The notes: generated from the letters alone by a model not told the origin. Positions 8,237 through 19,902 are shown, counted from the stretch's first letter. The stretch: 64,000 bases of DNA from Prionace glauca (GCA_037974335.1 CM075758.1:19819723-19883722); one strand, 5' to 3'. A program made the numbers and translations.

Positions 8237-8664
8237 GATTCAGATGTTTTACAATAGGTCTTAAATAGGTGGCAAAGTTATTTTACAGGCTGTTCACATT
8301 GAGAAAAAAATGATGTTCTCCTTCACAAGTTGGACTGGTTCAGTGCAGCTGAGAAACATGTATCTTATTCCGCTAATATGACCCGTTCAGGCAGTGTATT
8401 ACAGACCGCAGTGTGTTGCTGCAGGAAATAAGAGAACATTTCCCCCCATCACCACACCCCACCCCCACACCCCGGGTGCCAGCTGGGCTTTTTTGCTAAG
8501 TATTTCCAACTATCATCTATCTCTGAACATTTTTTTTTAACAAGACGCCGCCAGACCAACTGACAGTCTTTATCTCCCCCACACAATACCTTCTGGAAGT
8601 CAATCTCTTGTCATGAGTTATTCCCACCCAGTGGGGTGAGGGGGAGGGGGCGCGATTTGAACCT
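8237..8664. other. Upstream flank of A2
   Basis: Counterpart of the A1 flank, with C-rich (about 8440-8475) and G-rich (8635-8650) tracts. No gene is seen. Confidence 0.55.
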
Positions 8665-8831
8665 ATTGGTCAGAAAAGTTCCCGGCTGGAGGGCAAGTTT
8701 CTCAGGAAGTGACGTCACACACAGTCACGGCAATGAAACGTCATCAGATGCGGTCGAGGAAGCTTCCTCCAGACGCAGTGTTGGACCGCACTCTGCTCAC
8801 TCAGGCAGCAAAGCAACCCACAGACAGGGTC
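8665..8831 (+). promoter_or_regulatory. V promoter of A2
   Basis: Inverted CCAAT at 8665-8669, intact CRE TGACGTCA at 8710-8717 preceded by an ETS core (GGAAG), and palindrome GAGGAAGCTTCCTC at 8756-8769. One of only three A promoters with an intact CRE. Confidence 0.65.
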
Positions 8832-9716
8832 ATGTTGCCCGCAGCCTGCTATTTCATGCCGTTGGCTGCATTTCTCCCGGGTGAGTGAGTGAGTGAGGTC
8901 CCAACTTGAGAGTTCAGCCGCCACTGAATCTGTGGCAGTTCCCCCTCCCTGAGGCGCCCATCCCTTTGGGACCAGTCTCCTTCCCCAGCAGCGGCGGCGG
9001 CGGCCCCTCACACTCAATCCTGATGTCTGTGTCTGGCTGTGTGAAGGGGGGAGGGCCCGTGGCTTGGAACTCATGTTAAAACAGGCCAAGCCTTTCAAGC
9101 GCGCGGGAATGATTTGGGAACCCGATATGGAGAAGGACAGAATATTAAGATGTTTAAAATTTAAAAAAATCCCCTGTGGATCAGTTATCATTGGGCTGTT
9201 GTCTGAGACAAGGGACTGACCACAGACTGGAAAGGGTGTCTGTTGCTTTTCTCAGTGAGTAACGTTGTATTATTACAATATTATTTCATTAGTTGGGAAA
9301 TATATTAGGATGAGGGGAGATGGTGACAGGTGTTATGTGTCCATGTTAAATGTCCTGGTTCCAACACATTATTTTTAATTAAATTTCAATTGGAATTTAT
9401 TATATGTTGAATTTATCAGGAATTCTCGCCTCTTACGTGGATCAGTCGCCGCCTTTCGTCTCAGTGGCAACAGGAGACTCGACAACACTCAGATGCACGC
9501 TGACAAATACTGATTACGACACGATGTACTGGTACAGGCAACAGAGAGGCCGGGCAATGGAAGCTCTGTTCTCCTCTGCTGGAGCTGCAGCTGATGTTAA
9601 AAGTTACACATCCGAGTCTATGGAGGCCGAGAGGCCCAGCCAAACCTCCTTCACTCTGAACATCACCGCCGTCGCCCCATCTTACGCCGCTGTCTACTTC
9701 TGCGCTTGTAGTGTGG
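8832..9716 (+). CDS. TCR V gene A2: leader 8832-8880, V exon 9420-9716
   Basis: Same structure as A1 with no break. CDR1 is NTDYDTMYW, and the CDR2 region is LFSSAGAAADVKSY. Cys42, Trp54, Cys111 and the extra Cys113 are all present. The leader has one silent change (CCC for CCG). The 23-bp spacer has GAGAGCG where most copies have GACAGCG. The gene looks functional. Confidence 0.9.
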
Positions 9717-9755
9717 CACAGCGTTTGAGAAAGCGGGTGGAGAGCGACAAAAACC
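9717..9755 (+). promoter_or_regulatory. 23-RSS of A2
   Basis: CACAGCG at 9717-9723, 23-bp spacer, ACAAAAACC at 9747-9755. Confidence 0.92.
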
Positions 9756-9763
9756 TCCAGGTT

Positions 9764-11188
9764 AGAGGTATAGAGATGTAGAACATTACAGCACAAACAG
9801 GCCCTTCGGCCCTCGAGTTGCGCCGATCACATCAACCCCACCAATCTACAGACCTATCTATAACCCCCAATCCCATTAAACCCCATGTACTCATCCAGAA
9901 GTCTTTTAAAAGACCCCAGCGAGTTCGCCTCCACCACCGACGACGGCAGCCGATTCCATTCACTCACCACCCTCTGAGTGAAACACTTACCCCTAACATC
10001 ACCTCTGTACTTCCCTCCCCGCACCTTATATCTGTGTCCTCTCGTAGCGACCATTTCAACCCGGGGAAATAGCCTCTGAGAGTCCACCCTATCTATTCCT
10101 CTCAACATTTTATAAACCTCTATCAGGTCACCTCTCAACCTTCGCCTCTCCAGGTTGATAAAACCGCCTGCTCCGGATTCATTCGCAAGCCGCGAGGTGG
10201 CAGCAATGGATTGAGATCAATGCCAAACACCGGGAGTGCTGGAATCTGAAACAGAAACTAGACAATGCTGGAAAATTTCCCAAGTGGATCAGTTCCACTT
10301 TCCCGCTTTCTCCCCCTAACCCTTAATTCCCCTTGTCTGTCAGAAACCTATCTACCCGTGACTTAAATATATTTAGCGAGGTAGCCTCCACCACTTCAAC
10401 GGGCAGAGAATCCCAAAGATTCACCACCCTTTGAGTCAAGACATTCTCTCTTCCACTTTCTTCCGGATAGAAAAATATACAAAAGTCTGAAGTCACGTCC
10501 CAACCCACTCAAGAACAGCTTCTTTCCAGCTGCCCCCAGACCATTGAATATCCCTATCTGATATTGAACTATTGATCTTTCTCTGCACCATAGCTATGGC
10601 TGCAACAGTACATTATGCACTCCTGTCCTTCTCTACGAAGGAGATGTTTTGTCTGCGTAGCGCAAGAAACAATACTTTTCACTGTGTACTCAGACTTGTG
10701 ACAAGAATAAATCATATCAAATCAAACCATCATCAGATGGGGCGGCACGGGAGCACAGTGGGTTGGCTTCACAACGCCAAGGACCTGGGTTCGATTCCCT
10801 GCTCGGGTCACTGTCTGTGTGGAGTTTGCACATTCTCCTCGTGTCTGCGTGGGTTTCCACCGGGTGCTCCAGTTTCCTCCCACAGTCCAAAGATGTACAG
10901 TTGAGGTGGTTTGGCCATGGTAAATTGCCCCTTAAGTGTTCTGGGATTCGTAGGTTTGACGGATTGGTCGGTAAAATATATTTGGATGTGGGTGTAGGAT
11001 CTGAGTCGGATTGTGGTCAGTGCAACAGGTTTATCATGGGGGGGATAAAAAATAATAATTCGGTTCTATCGATCCAGAAAATGAGGGATTAAAGTGAGCA
11101 AGCAAATGGGGACAGACTTGCACATAGAACATAGAACACTACAGCACAAACAGGCCCTTTGGCCCACAAGTTGCACCGATCATATCCA
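9764..11188. repeat. A2 unit LINE/SINE block, first part
   Basis: 9764-10147: reverse-strand CR1 beta beside the RSS, with CTCCAGGTT at both ends (exact duplication here). About 10290-10450: CR1 alpha fragment. 10461-10735: L2-like 3' end on the + strand. 10739-11069: V-core SINE on the + strand. 11124-11188: start of the second CR1 beta fragment, cut by a SINE at 11189. Confidence 0.75.
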
Positions 11189-11526
11189 TGGGGCGGCACG
11201 GTAGCACAGTGGTTAGCACTGCTGCTTCACAGCTCCAGGGTCCTGGGTTCGATTCCTGGCTCGGGTCACTGCCTGTGTGGAGTTTGCACATTCTCCTCGT
11301 GTCTTCGTGGGTTTTCTCTGGGTTCTCCGGTTTCCTCCCACAGTCCAAAGATCTGCGGGTTAGGTTCATTGGCTATGCTAAAATTGCCCCTTAGTGTCCT
11401 GGGATGTGTAGGTTAGAGGGATTAGCAGGTAAATGTGTAGGGATATGGGGATAGGGTCTGGGTGGGATTGTGTTCGGTACAGACTCGATGGGCCGAAGGG
11501 CCTGTTTCTGCACTGTAGGGTTCTAT
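11189..11526 (+). mobile_element. Younger full-length V-core SINE inserted in CR1 beta
   Basis: The head (GTAGCACAGTGGTTAGCAC, then B box GGTTCGATTCC), core and tail (GATGGGCCGAAGGGCCTG, ending GTAGGGTTCTAT) all match a complete HE1-like SINE much better than the older unit SINE at 10739. The A7 unit has the same insertion at the same base, so the two units are sister copies. Confidence 0.9.
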
Positions 11527-12402
11527 ACGTCCCAGGCCATAGGACCATCTATAACTCCTAACCCTATTAAGTCCCATGTACTCATCCAGGAGTCTCTTAA
11601 AAGGCCCCAGCGAGTTCACCTCCACCACCACCGACGGCAGCTGATTCCACTCACTCAGCACCCTCTGAGTGAAGAACATACCCCTAACATCTCCTCTGTA
11701 CTTGCCCCCCCAGCACCTTAAACCCTGTGTCCCTCTCGTAGCGACCATTTCAGCCCTGGGAAATAACCTCCGAGAATCCACCTTATCTATTCCTCTCAAC
11801 ATCTTATAAACCTCTATCAGGTCGCCTCTCAACCTTCGTCTCTCCAGGGAGAAGAGACCGAGCTCCCTCAACCTATCTTCATGTAGAGGAAGAGGGAAAA
11901 GAAATCAAAGAAAGAAAGATCTGGCGGAGTTAACTGGAGTAGTGGGAGTTCTCCTGGTGATAAAATCTTCCGCATTTCACTTATTCTATTTATCCCCTGA
12001 AACCTCGGGAAATCTCTCTCTGATTCCTCTGCAGGACCCGCGACTGGGGGTGTTGTCATAAGAACATAAGAACATAAGAAATAGGAGCAGGAGTAGGCCA
12101 TCTAGCCCTTCGAGCCTGCCCCGCCATTCAATAAGATCATGGCTGATCTGTCGTGGCTCAGTTCCACCTTCCCGCCCTTTCCCCATAACCCTTAATCCCT
12201 TCTCTTATCAAAAACCCATCAACCCGTTTCTTAAAAATATTTAGCGAGGCAGCCTCCACCACTTCAACGGGCAGAGAATTCCAGAGATTCACCACCCTTT
12301 GAGTGAAGAAGTTCCTCCTCAACTCCGTTCTAAACCGCCCCCCCCCCCCTTTATCTTGAGGCTGTGCCCCCTAGTCCTACTGTCTTTTTTGAACGGGAAG
12401 AG
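11527..12402. repeat. A2 unit LINE block, second part
   Basis: 11527-11879: remainder of the reverse-strand CR1 beta. 11880-12057: the ~175-bp unit spacer. 12058-12402: CR1 alpha, reverse strand (NLWNSLPVEVVEAA), ending at GGGAAGAG where the A3 flank starts. Confidence 0.75.
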
Positions 12403-12820
12403 TTTCAGATGTTTTACAATGGGTCTTAAATAGGTGGCAAAGTTATTTTACAGGCTGTTCACATTGAGAAAAAAATGTTGCTCTCCTTCACAAGTTGCAC
12501 TGGTTCAGTGCAGCTGAGAAACATGTATCTTATTCCGCTAATATGACCCGTTCAGGCAGTGTATTACAGACCGCAGTGTGTTGCTGCAGGAAATAAGAGA
12601 ACATTTCCCCCCATCACCCCCCCCCCCCCCCCCCCCACCCCCCGTGTGCCAGCTGGGCTTTTTTGCTAAGTATTTCCAACTATCATCTATCTGTGAACAT
12701 TTTTTTCTAAGAAGACGCCGCCAGACCAACTGACAGTCTTTATCTCCCCCACACAATACCTTCTGGAAGTCAATCTCTTGTCATGAGTGGAGTGAGGGAG
12801 TGGGGGTGCGATTTGAACCC
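12403..12820. other. Upstream flank of A3
   Basis: As in A1. A long C tract lies at 12617-12646. The G-rich stretch before the promoter is broken (GTGAGGGAGTGGGGGTG) and about 17 bp around TTATTCCCACCCAG are missing. No gene is seen. Confidence 0.55.
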
Positions 12821-12987
12821 ATTGGTCAGAAAAGTTCCCGGCTGGAGGGCAAGTTTGTCAGGAAGTGACGCCACACACAGTCACGGCAATGAAACGTCAT
12901 CAGATGCAGACGAGGAAGCTTCCTCCAGACGCAGTGTTGGACCGCACTCTGCTCACTCAGGGAGCAAAGCAACCCACAGACAGGGTC
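12821..12987 (+). promoter_or_regulatory. V promoter of A3
   Basis: Inverted CCAAT at 12821-12825 and the ETS palindrome are intact. The CRE at 12866 reads TGACGCCA, losing the palindrome. Confidence 0.6.
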
Positions 12988-13872
12988 ATGTTGCCGGCAG
13001 CCTGCTATTTCATGCCGTTGGCTGCATTTCTCCCGGGTGAGTGAGTGAGTGAGGTCCCAACTTGAGAGTTCAGCCGCCACTGAGTCTGTGGCAGTTCCCC
13101 CTCCCTGAGGCGCCCATCCCTTTGGGACCAGTCTCCTTCCCCAGCAGCGGCGGCGGCGGCCCCTCACACTCAATCCTGATGTCTGTGTCTGGCTGTGTGA
13201 AGGGGGGAGGGCCCGTGGCTTGGAACTCATGTTAAAACAGACCAAGCCTTTCAGGCGCGCGGGAATGATTTGGGAACCCGATATGGAGAAGGACAGAATA
13301 TTAAGATGTTTAAAATTTTAAAAAATCCCCTGTGGATCAGTTATCATTGGGCTGTTGTCTGAGACAAGGGACTGACCACAGACTGGAAAGGGTGTCTGTT
13401 GCTTTTCTCAGTGAGAAACGTTGTATTATTACAATATTATTTCATTAGTTGGGAAATATATTAGGATGAGGGGAGATGGTGACAGGTGTTATGTGTCCAT
13501 GTTAAATGCCCTGGTTCCAAAACATTATTTTTAATTAAATTTCAATTGGAATTTATTATATGTTGAATTTATCAGGAATTCTCGCCTCTTACGTGGATCA
13601 GTCGCCGCCTTTCGTCTCGGTGGCAACAGGAGACTCGACAACACTCAGATGCACGCTGACAAATACTGATTACGACACGATGTACTGGTACAGGCAACAG
13701 CGAGGCCGGGCAATGGAAGCTCTGTTCTACTCAGCTGGAGCTGCAGCTGATGTTAAAAGTTACACATCCGAGTCTATGGAGGCCGAGAGGCCCAGCCAAA
13801 CCTCCTTCACTCTGAACATCAGCACCGTCGCCCCATCTTACGCCGCTGTCTACTTCTGCGCTTGTAGTGTGG
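12988..13872 (+). CDS. TCR V gene A3: leader 12988-13036, V exon 13576-13872
   Basis: Intact family A gene. CDR1 is NTDYDTMYW as in A2, but CDR2 has LFYSAG (Tyr for Ser) and framework 3 reads NISTVAPSY. Canonical cysteines, tryptophan and the extra CDR3 cysteine are kept. Likely functional. Confidence 0.9.
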
Positions 13873-13911
13873 CACAGCGTTTGAGAAAGCGGGTGGACAG
13901 CGACAAAAACC
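13873..13911 (+). promoter_or_regulatory. 23-RSS of A3
   Basis: CACAGCG at 13873-13879, 23-bp spacer, ACAAAAACC at 13903-13911. Confidence 0.92.
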
Positions 13912-13919
13912 TCCAGGTT

Positions 13920-15812
13920 AGAGATATAGAGATGTAGAACATTACAGCACAAACAGGCCCTTCGGCCCTCCAGTTGCGCCGCTCACATCAACCCCACCAA
14001 TCTATAGACCTATCTATAACCCCCAATCCCATTAAACCCCATATACTCATCCAGAAGTCTTTTAAAAGACCCCAGCGAGTTCGCCTCCACCACCGATGAT
14101 GGCAGCCGATTCCATTCACTCACCACCCTCTGAGTGAAAAACCTACCCCTAACATCACCTCTGTACTTCCCTCCCCGCACCTTATATCTGTGTCCTTTCG
14201 TAGCGACCATTTCAACCCGGGGAAATAGCCTCTGAGAGTCCACCCTATCTATTCCTCTCAACATTTTATAAACCTCTATCAGGTCGCCTCTCAACCTTCG
14301 CCTCTCTAGGTTGATAAAACTGCCTGCTCCGGATTCATTCGCAAGACGCGAGGTGGCAGCAATGGATTGAGATCAATGCCAAACAACGCGAGTGCTGGAG
14401 TCTGAAACAGAAACTAGAAAATGCTGGAAAATTTCCCAAGTGGATCAGTTCCACTTTCCCGCGTTCTCCCCTAACCCTTAATTCCCCTTGTCTATCAGAA
14501 ACCTATCTACCCGTGACATAAATATATTTAGCGAGGTAGCCTCCACAACGTCAACGGGCAGAGAATCCCAAAGATTCACCACCCTTTGAGTCAAGACATT
14601 CTCTCTTCCACTTTCTTCCGGATAGAAAAATATACAAAAGTCTGAAGTCACGTCCCAACCCACTCAAGAACAGCTTCTTTCCAGCTGCCCCCAGACCATT
14701 GAATATCCCTATCTGATATTAAACTGATCTTTCTCTGCACCATAGCTATGGCTGCAACAGTACATTATGCACTCCTGTCCTTCTCTACGAAGGAGATGTT
14801 TTGTCTGCGTAGCGCAAGAAACAATACTTTTCACTGTGTACTCATACTTGTGACAAGAATAAATCATATCAAATCAAACCATCATCAGATGGGGCGGCAC
14901 GGGAGAACAGTGGGTTGAATCACAACGCCAAGGACCTGGATTCGATTCCCTGCTCGGGTCACTGTCTGTGTGGAGTTTGCACATTCTCCTCGTGTCTGCG
15001 TGGGTTTCCACCGGGTGCTCCAGTTTCCTCCCACAGTCCACAGATGTACAGTTGAGGTGGTTTGGCCATGGTAAATTGCCCCTTAAGTGTTCTGGGATTC
15101 GTAGGTTTGACGGATTGGTCGGTAAAATATATTGGGATGTGGGTGTAGGATCTGGGTGGGATTGTGGTCAGTGCAACAGGTTTATCATGGGGGGATAAAA
15201 AAGAATAATTCGTTTCTATCGATCCAGAAAATGAGGGATTAAAGTGAGCCAGCAAATGGGGGCAGACATGCACATAGAACACAGAACACTACAGCACAAA
15301 CAGGCCCTTTGGCCAAAAGTTGCACCGATCATATCCGTACCTCCCAGGCCATAGGACCATCTATAACTCCCAACACTATTAAGTCCCATGTACTCATCCA
15401 GGAGTCTCTTAAAAGGCCCCAGCGAGTTCGCCTCCACCACCACCGACGGCAGCTGATTCCACTCACTCACCACCATCTGAGTGAAAAACTTACCCCTAAC
15501 ATCACCTCTGTACTTGCCCCCCAGCACCTTAAACCCTGTGTCCCTCTCGTAGCGACCATTTCAGCCCTTGGAAATAGCCTCTGAGAGTCCACCCTATCTA
15601 TTCCTCTCAACATCTTATAAACCTCTATCAGGTCGCCTCTCAAACTTCGTCTCTCCAGGGAGAAGAGACCTTGCTCCCTCATGTAGAGGAAGAGGGAAAA
15701 GAAATCAAAGAAAGAAAGATCTGGCGGAGTTAACTGGAGTAGTGGGAGTTCTCCTGGTGATAAAATCTTCCGCATTTCACTTATTCTATTTATCCCCTGA
15801 AACCCCGGGAAA
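13920..15812. repeat. A3 unit LINE/SINE block
   Basis: 13920-14303: CR1 beta, reverse. About 14430-14600: CR1 alpha fragment. 14616-14886: L2-like 3' end, forward. 14891-15219: V-core SINE, forward. 15272-15681: second CR1 beta, reverse. 15683-15812: unit spacer, cut short at GGGAAA by the following CR1 alpha copy. Confidence 0.75.
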
Positions 15813-16443
15813 TAAGAACATAAGAACATAAGAACATAAGAAATAGGAGCAGGAGTAGGCCATCTGGCCCTTCGAGCCTGCCCCGCCATTCAATAAGATC
15901 ATGGCTGATCTGTCGTGACTCAGCTCCACCTTCCCGCCCTCTCCCCATAACCCTTAATCCCTTCTCTTATCAAAAACCCATCAACCCGTTTCTTAAAAAT
16001 ATTTAGCGAGGCAGCCTCCACCACTTCAACGGGCAGAGAATTCCAGAGATTCACCACCCTTTGAGTGAAGAAGTTCCTCCTCAACTCTGTTCTAAACCGC
16101 CCTCCCTTTATCTTGAGGCTGTGCCCCCTAGTCCTACTGTCTTTTTTGAGCGGGAACAGTCTCTCCACCTCTATCCTATCCATCCCATTCATCATCTTAT
16201 ACGTCTCAATGAGATCTCCCCTCATTCTTCTAAACTCTAACGAGTACAAGCCTAGTTTATTCAGCCTCTCCTCATAGCTCAATCCCCTCAACTCTGGTAT
16301 CAGCCGAGTAAACCTCCTCTGCACTCCCTCCAGGGCCAAAACATCCTTGCGCAGGTGCGGCGCCCAAAACTGCACACAGTACTCCAGCTGCGGCCTCACC
16401 AATGCCCTATACAGCTGCAGCAAGACCTCCCTACTTTTATATT
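15813..16443 (-). mobile_element. CR1 alpha copy 1 in the A3 unit
   Basis: A reverse-strand 3' end of CR1 alpha with several TTCTTATG-type tail units at 15813-15840. It encodes ALVRPQLEYCVQFWAPHL, then YEERLNKLGLYSLEFRRMRG and FFTQRVVNLWNSLPVEVVE. It interrupts the unit spacer, whose last 45 bp resume at 16444 (CTCTGATTCCTCTGCAGG). Confidence 0.85.
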
Positions 16444-16489
16444 CACTCTCTCTGATTCCTCTGCAGGACCCGCGACTGGGGGTGTTGTC

Positions 16490-18302
16490 ATAAGAACATA
16501 AGAACATAAGAAATAGGAGCAGGAGTAGGCCATCTGGCCCCTCGAGCCTGCCCCGCCATTCAATAAGATCATGGCTGATCTGTCGTGACTCAGCTCCACC
16601 TTCCCGCCCTCTCCCCATAACCCTTAATCCCTTCTCTTATCAAAAACCCATCAACCCGTTTCTTAAAAATATTTAGCGAAGCAGCCTCCACCACTTCAAC
16701 GGGCAGAGAATTCCAGAGATTCACCACCCTTTGAGTGAAGAAGTTCCTCCTCAACTCTGTTCTAAACCGCCCCCCCCTTTATCTTGAGGCTGTGCCCCCT
16801 AGTCCTACTGTCTTTTTTGAGCGGGAACAGTCTCTCCACCTCTATCCTATCCATCCCATTCATCATCTTATACGTCTCAATGAGATCTCCCCTCATTTTT
16901 CTAAACTCTAACGAGTACAAGCCTAGTTTATTCAGCCTCTCCTCATAGCTCAATCCCCTCAACTCCGGTATCAGCCGAGTAAACCTCCTCTGCACTCCCT
17001 CCAAGGCCAAAATATCCTTACGCAGGTGCGGCGCCCAAAACTGCACACAGTACTCCAGCTGCGGCCTCACCAATGCCCTATACAGCTGCAGCAAGACCTC
17101 CCTACTTTTATATTCAATCCCCCTCGCTATGAAGGCCAGCATCTCATTCGCCTTCTTGACCACCTGCTGCACCTGCAAGCTGGGTTTTTGCGACTCATGC
17201 ACAAGGACCCCGAGGTCCCTCTGCACCGTCGCCTGCTGCAGGTTTTCGCCCCGTAAGTAATAGTCCTTCCTACCATTCTTCCTTCCAAAGTGGACCACCT
17301 CACACTTGCCAACATTAAATTCCATTTGCCATTTCCTGGCCCATTCGCCCAGCCTATCTAGATCCTTCTGCAGACTCTCCACACCCTCCGCACAATTTGC
17401 CTTTCCCCTAATCTTGGTGTCATCAGCAAATTTCGACACCCTGCACTCGGTTCCCTCCTCCAGATCATCTATATAAACGGTAAATAGCTGAGGCCCCAGC
17501 ACCGACCCCTGGGGCACCCCACTAGTCACCAACCGCCAATCCGAATAGCACCCATTGACCCCCACTCTCTGCCTCCTATTTGACAACCAATCCTCTATCC
17601 ACGCTAACACCCTACCCCCAACTCCATGTCCCCTGACCTTCTGCAATAACCTCTTGTGAGGTACCTTGTCAAACGTCTTCTGAAAATCCAGAAAGACCAC
17701 ATCCACCGGCTCTCCTCTATCCACTGCCCTAGACACATCCTCATAGAACTCCAGTAAATTTGTCAGACACGACTTCCCTTTAATGAAACCGTGTTGCGTC
17801 CGCCCTATCAAGCAATTCCTCTCAAGATGCCTTGCTATTTCCTCCTTAATGACGGTTTCTAACATTTTACCTATCACAGACGTTAAACTAACCGGCCTAT
17901 AATTCCCCGCCTTTTGCCTGGCACCCTTCTTAAACAACGGCGTAACATTAGCCGTTTTCCAATCTTCCGGCACTTCCCCGGAATCCAGCGACGTCTGGAA
18001 AATAACCCCCAAGGCATCCACTATCACCTCCGCCATTTCTTTCAGAACCCTCGGATGCATTCCATCAGGTCCTGGGGACTTGTCCACAATCAGCCCCTCC
18101 AGTCTGTCGAGCACCACCTCTCTAGTAACAGTAATGTCATTAAGACCCTCCATTCCTACCACCTTTCCATCGCTAACACCCGGCAAATTATTCACGTCCT
18201 CCTCCGTGAAGACAGAAACAAAGAAGTTATTCAAGACCTTAGCCATATTCCTATCCCCTACCACTAGCTCCACTTTCTCATCCTCTAAAGGACCAACGTT
18301 TA
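16490..18302 (-). mobile_element. CR1 alpha copy 2 with reverse transcriptase frame
   Basis: A 5'-truncated CR1. The reverse-strand frame 18273-16762 (503 codons) covers the RT: DKSPGPDG (residues 64-71), the first catalytic Asp in VVFLDF (196), SGVPQGSVLGP and the FADD catalytic pair (282-285), then the C-terminal region. The frame is lost shortly after ENSLKIKGG-like sequence near 16762. There is no endonuclease or ORF1. At 18303-18306 it abuts a displaced piece of the same family, suggesting recombination or a nested insertion. Confidence 0.88.
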
Positions 18303-18855
18303 CCCAGAATTCCAGAGATTCACCACCCTTTGAGTGAAGGGTTCCTCCTCAAATCTGTTCTAAACCGCCTCCCCTTTATATTGAGGCTGTGCCCCCTAGT
18401 CCTACTGTCTTTTTTGAACAGTAAGAGTTTCAGATGTTTTACAATGGGTCTTAAATAGGTGGCAAAGTTATTTTAGAGGCTGTTCACATTGAGAAAAAAA
18501 TGATGCTCTCCTTCACAAGTTGCACGGTTCAGTGCAGCTGAGAAACATGTATCTTATTCCACTAATATGACCCGTTCAGGTAGTGTATTACAGACCGCAG
18601 TGTGTTGCTGCAGGAAATAAGAGAACATTTCCCCCCATCAGCGCCCCCCCCCACCACCCCCCGGGTGCCAGCTGGGCTTTTTTGCTAAGTATTTCCAACT
18701 ATCATCTATCTGTGAACATTTATTTATAACAAGACGCCGCCAGACCAACTGACAGTCTTTATCTCCCCCACACAATACCTTCTGGAAGTCAATCTCTTGT
18801 CATGAGTTATTCCCACCCAGTGGGGTGAGGGGGGGGGGGGGCGCGATGTGAACCT
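18303..18855. other. CR1 alpha remnant and upstream flank of A4
   Basis: 18306-18425 is a reverse-strand CR1 alpha remnant repeating GAATTCCAGAGATTCACC, already present at 16710. 18426-18855 is the usual A flank with a C-rich tract (about 18640-18662) and a G tract (18830-18841). Confidence 0.65.
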
Positions 18856-19022
18856 ATTGGTCAGAAAAGTTCTCGGCTGGAGGGCAAGTTTCTCAGGAAG
18901 TGACGCCCCACACAGTCACGGCAATGAAACGTCATCAGATGCAGTCGAGGAAGCTTCCTCCAGACGCAGTGTTGGACCGCACTCTGCTCACTCAGACAGC
19001 GAAGCAACCCACAGACAGGGTC
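18856..19022 (+). promoter_or_regulatory. V promoter of A4
   Basis: Inverted CCAAT at 18856-18860 and the ETS palindrome are intact. The CRE position at 18901 reads TGACGCCC. Confidence 0.6.
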
Positions 19023-19902
19023 ATGTTGCCGGCAGCCTGCTATTTCATGCCGTTGGCTACATTTCTCCCGGGTGAGTGAGTGAGTGAGGTCCCAACTTGA
19101 GAGTTCAGCCGCCACTGAATCTGTGGCAGTTCCCCCTCCCTGAGGCGCCCATCCCTTTGGGACCAGTCTCCTTCCCCAGCAGCGGCGGCGGCGGCCCCTC
19201 ACACTCAATCCTGATGTCTGTGTCTGGCTGTGTGAAGGGGGGAGGGCCCGTGGCTTGGAACTCATGTTAAAACAGACCAAGCCTTTCAGGCGCGCGGGAA
19301 TGATTTGGGAACCCGATATGGAGAAGGACAGAATATTAAGATGTGTAAAATAAAAAAAAAATCCCCTGTGGATCACTTATCATTGGGCTGTTGTCTGAGA
19401 CAAGGGACTGACCACAGACTGGAAAGGGTGTCTGACGATTTTCTCAGTGAGAAACGTTGTATTATTACAATATTATTTCATTAGTTGGGAAATATATTAG
19501 GATGAGGGGAGATGGTGACAGGTGTTATGTGTCCATGTTAAATGTCCTGGTTCCAACACATTATTTTTAATTAAATTTCAATTTATTATATGTTGAATTT
19601 ATCAGGAATTCTCGCCTCTTACGTGGATCAGTCGCCGCCTTTCGTCTCAGTGGCAACAGGAGACTCGACAACACTCAGATGCACGCTGACAAATACTGGT
19701 TACAACCAGATGTACTGGTACAGGCAACAGCGAGGCCGGGCAATGGAAGCTCTGTTCTCCTCTGCTGGAGCTGCAGCTGATGTTAAAAGTTACACATCCG
19801 AGTCTATGGAGGCCGAGAGGCCCAGCCAAACCTCCTTCACTCTGAACATCACCGCCGTCGCCCCATCTTACGCCGCTGTCTACTTCTGCGCTTGTAGTGT
19901 GG
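19023..19902 (+). CDS. TCR V gene A4: leader 19023-19071, V exon 19606-19902
   Basis: Intact family A gene. The leader has Thr in PLATF. CDR1 is NTGYNQMYW, sharing GYNQ with A1 but with the usual Tyr before Trp. The intron is slightly shorter (a 6-bp loss in the AATTTCAATT repeat before the acceptor). Its RSS flank lacks the CR1 beta insertion, an empty-site copy. Likely functional. Confidence 0.9.

Noticed and set aside
9461-9796. 111-117-codon ORF antisense to every V exon
   Set aside because: It is complementary to the V exon, with the sense strand clearly coding. Conservation follows from the sense gene.
10323-10508. 61-codon ORF before the L2-like end in each unit (with NLWDSLPVEVVEATSLNIF)
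   Set aside because: It is a broken CR1 alpha C-terminal fragment, not a host gene.
11189-11300. tRNA gene
   Set aside because: A and B boxes are present but no cloverleaf is kept, and a V core follows directly. It is the head of a SINE.
12826-13245. Repeated 137-173-codon antisense ORF (with LSVRGRRRRCWGRRLVPKG) across each A leader and intron
   Set aside because: It recurs in most A units but only because the units are near-identical. It reads antisense through promoter, leader exon, splice donor and a GGC-triplet run, with no domain, and its length changes with the triplet repeat.
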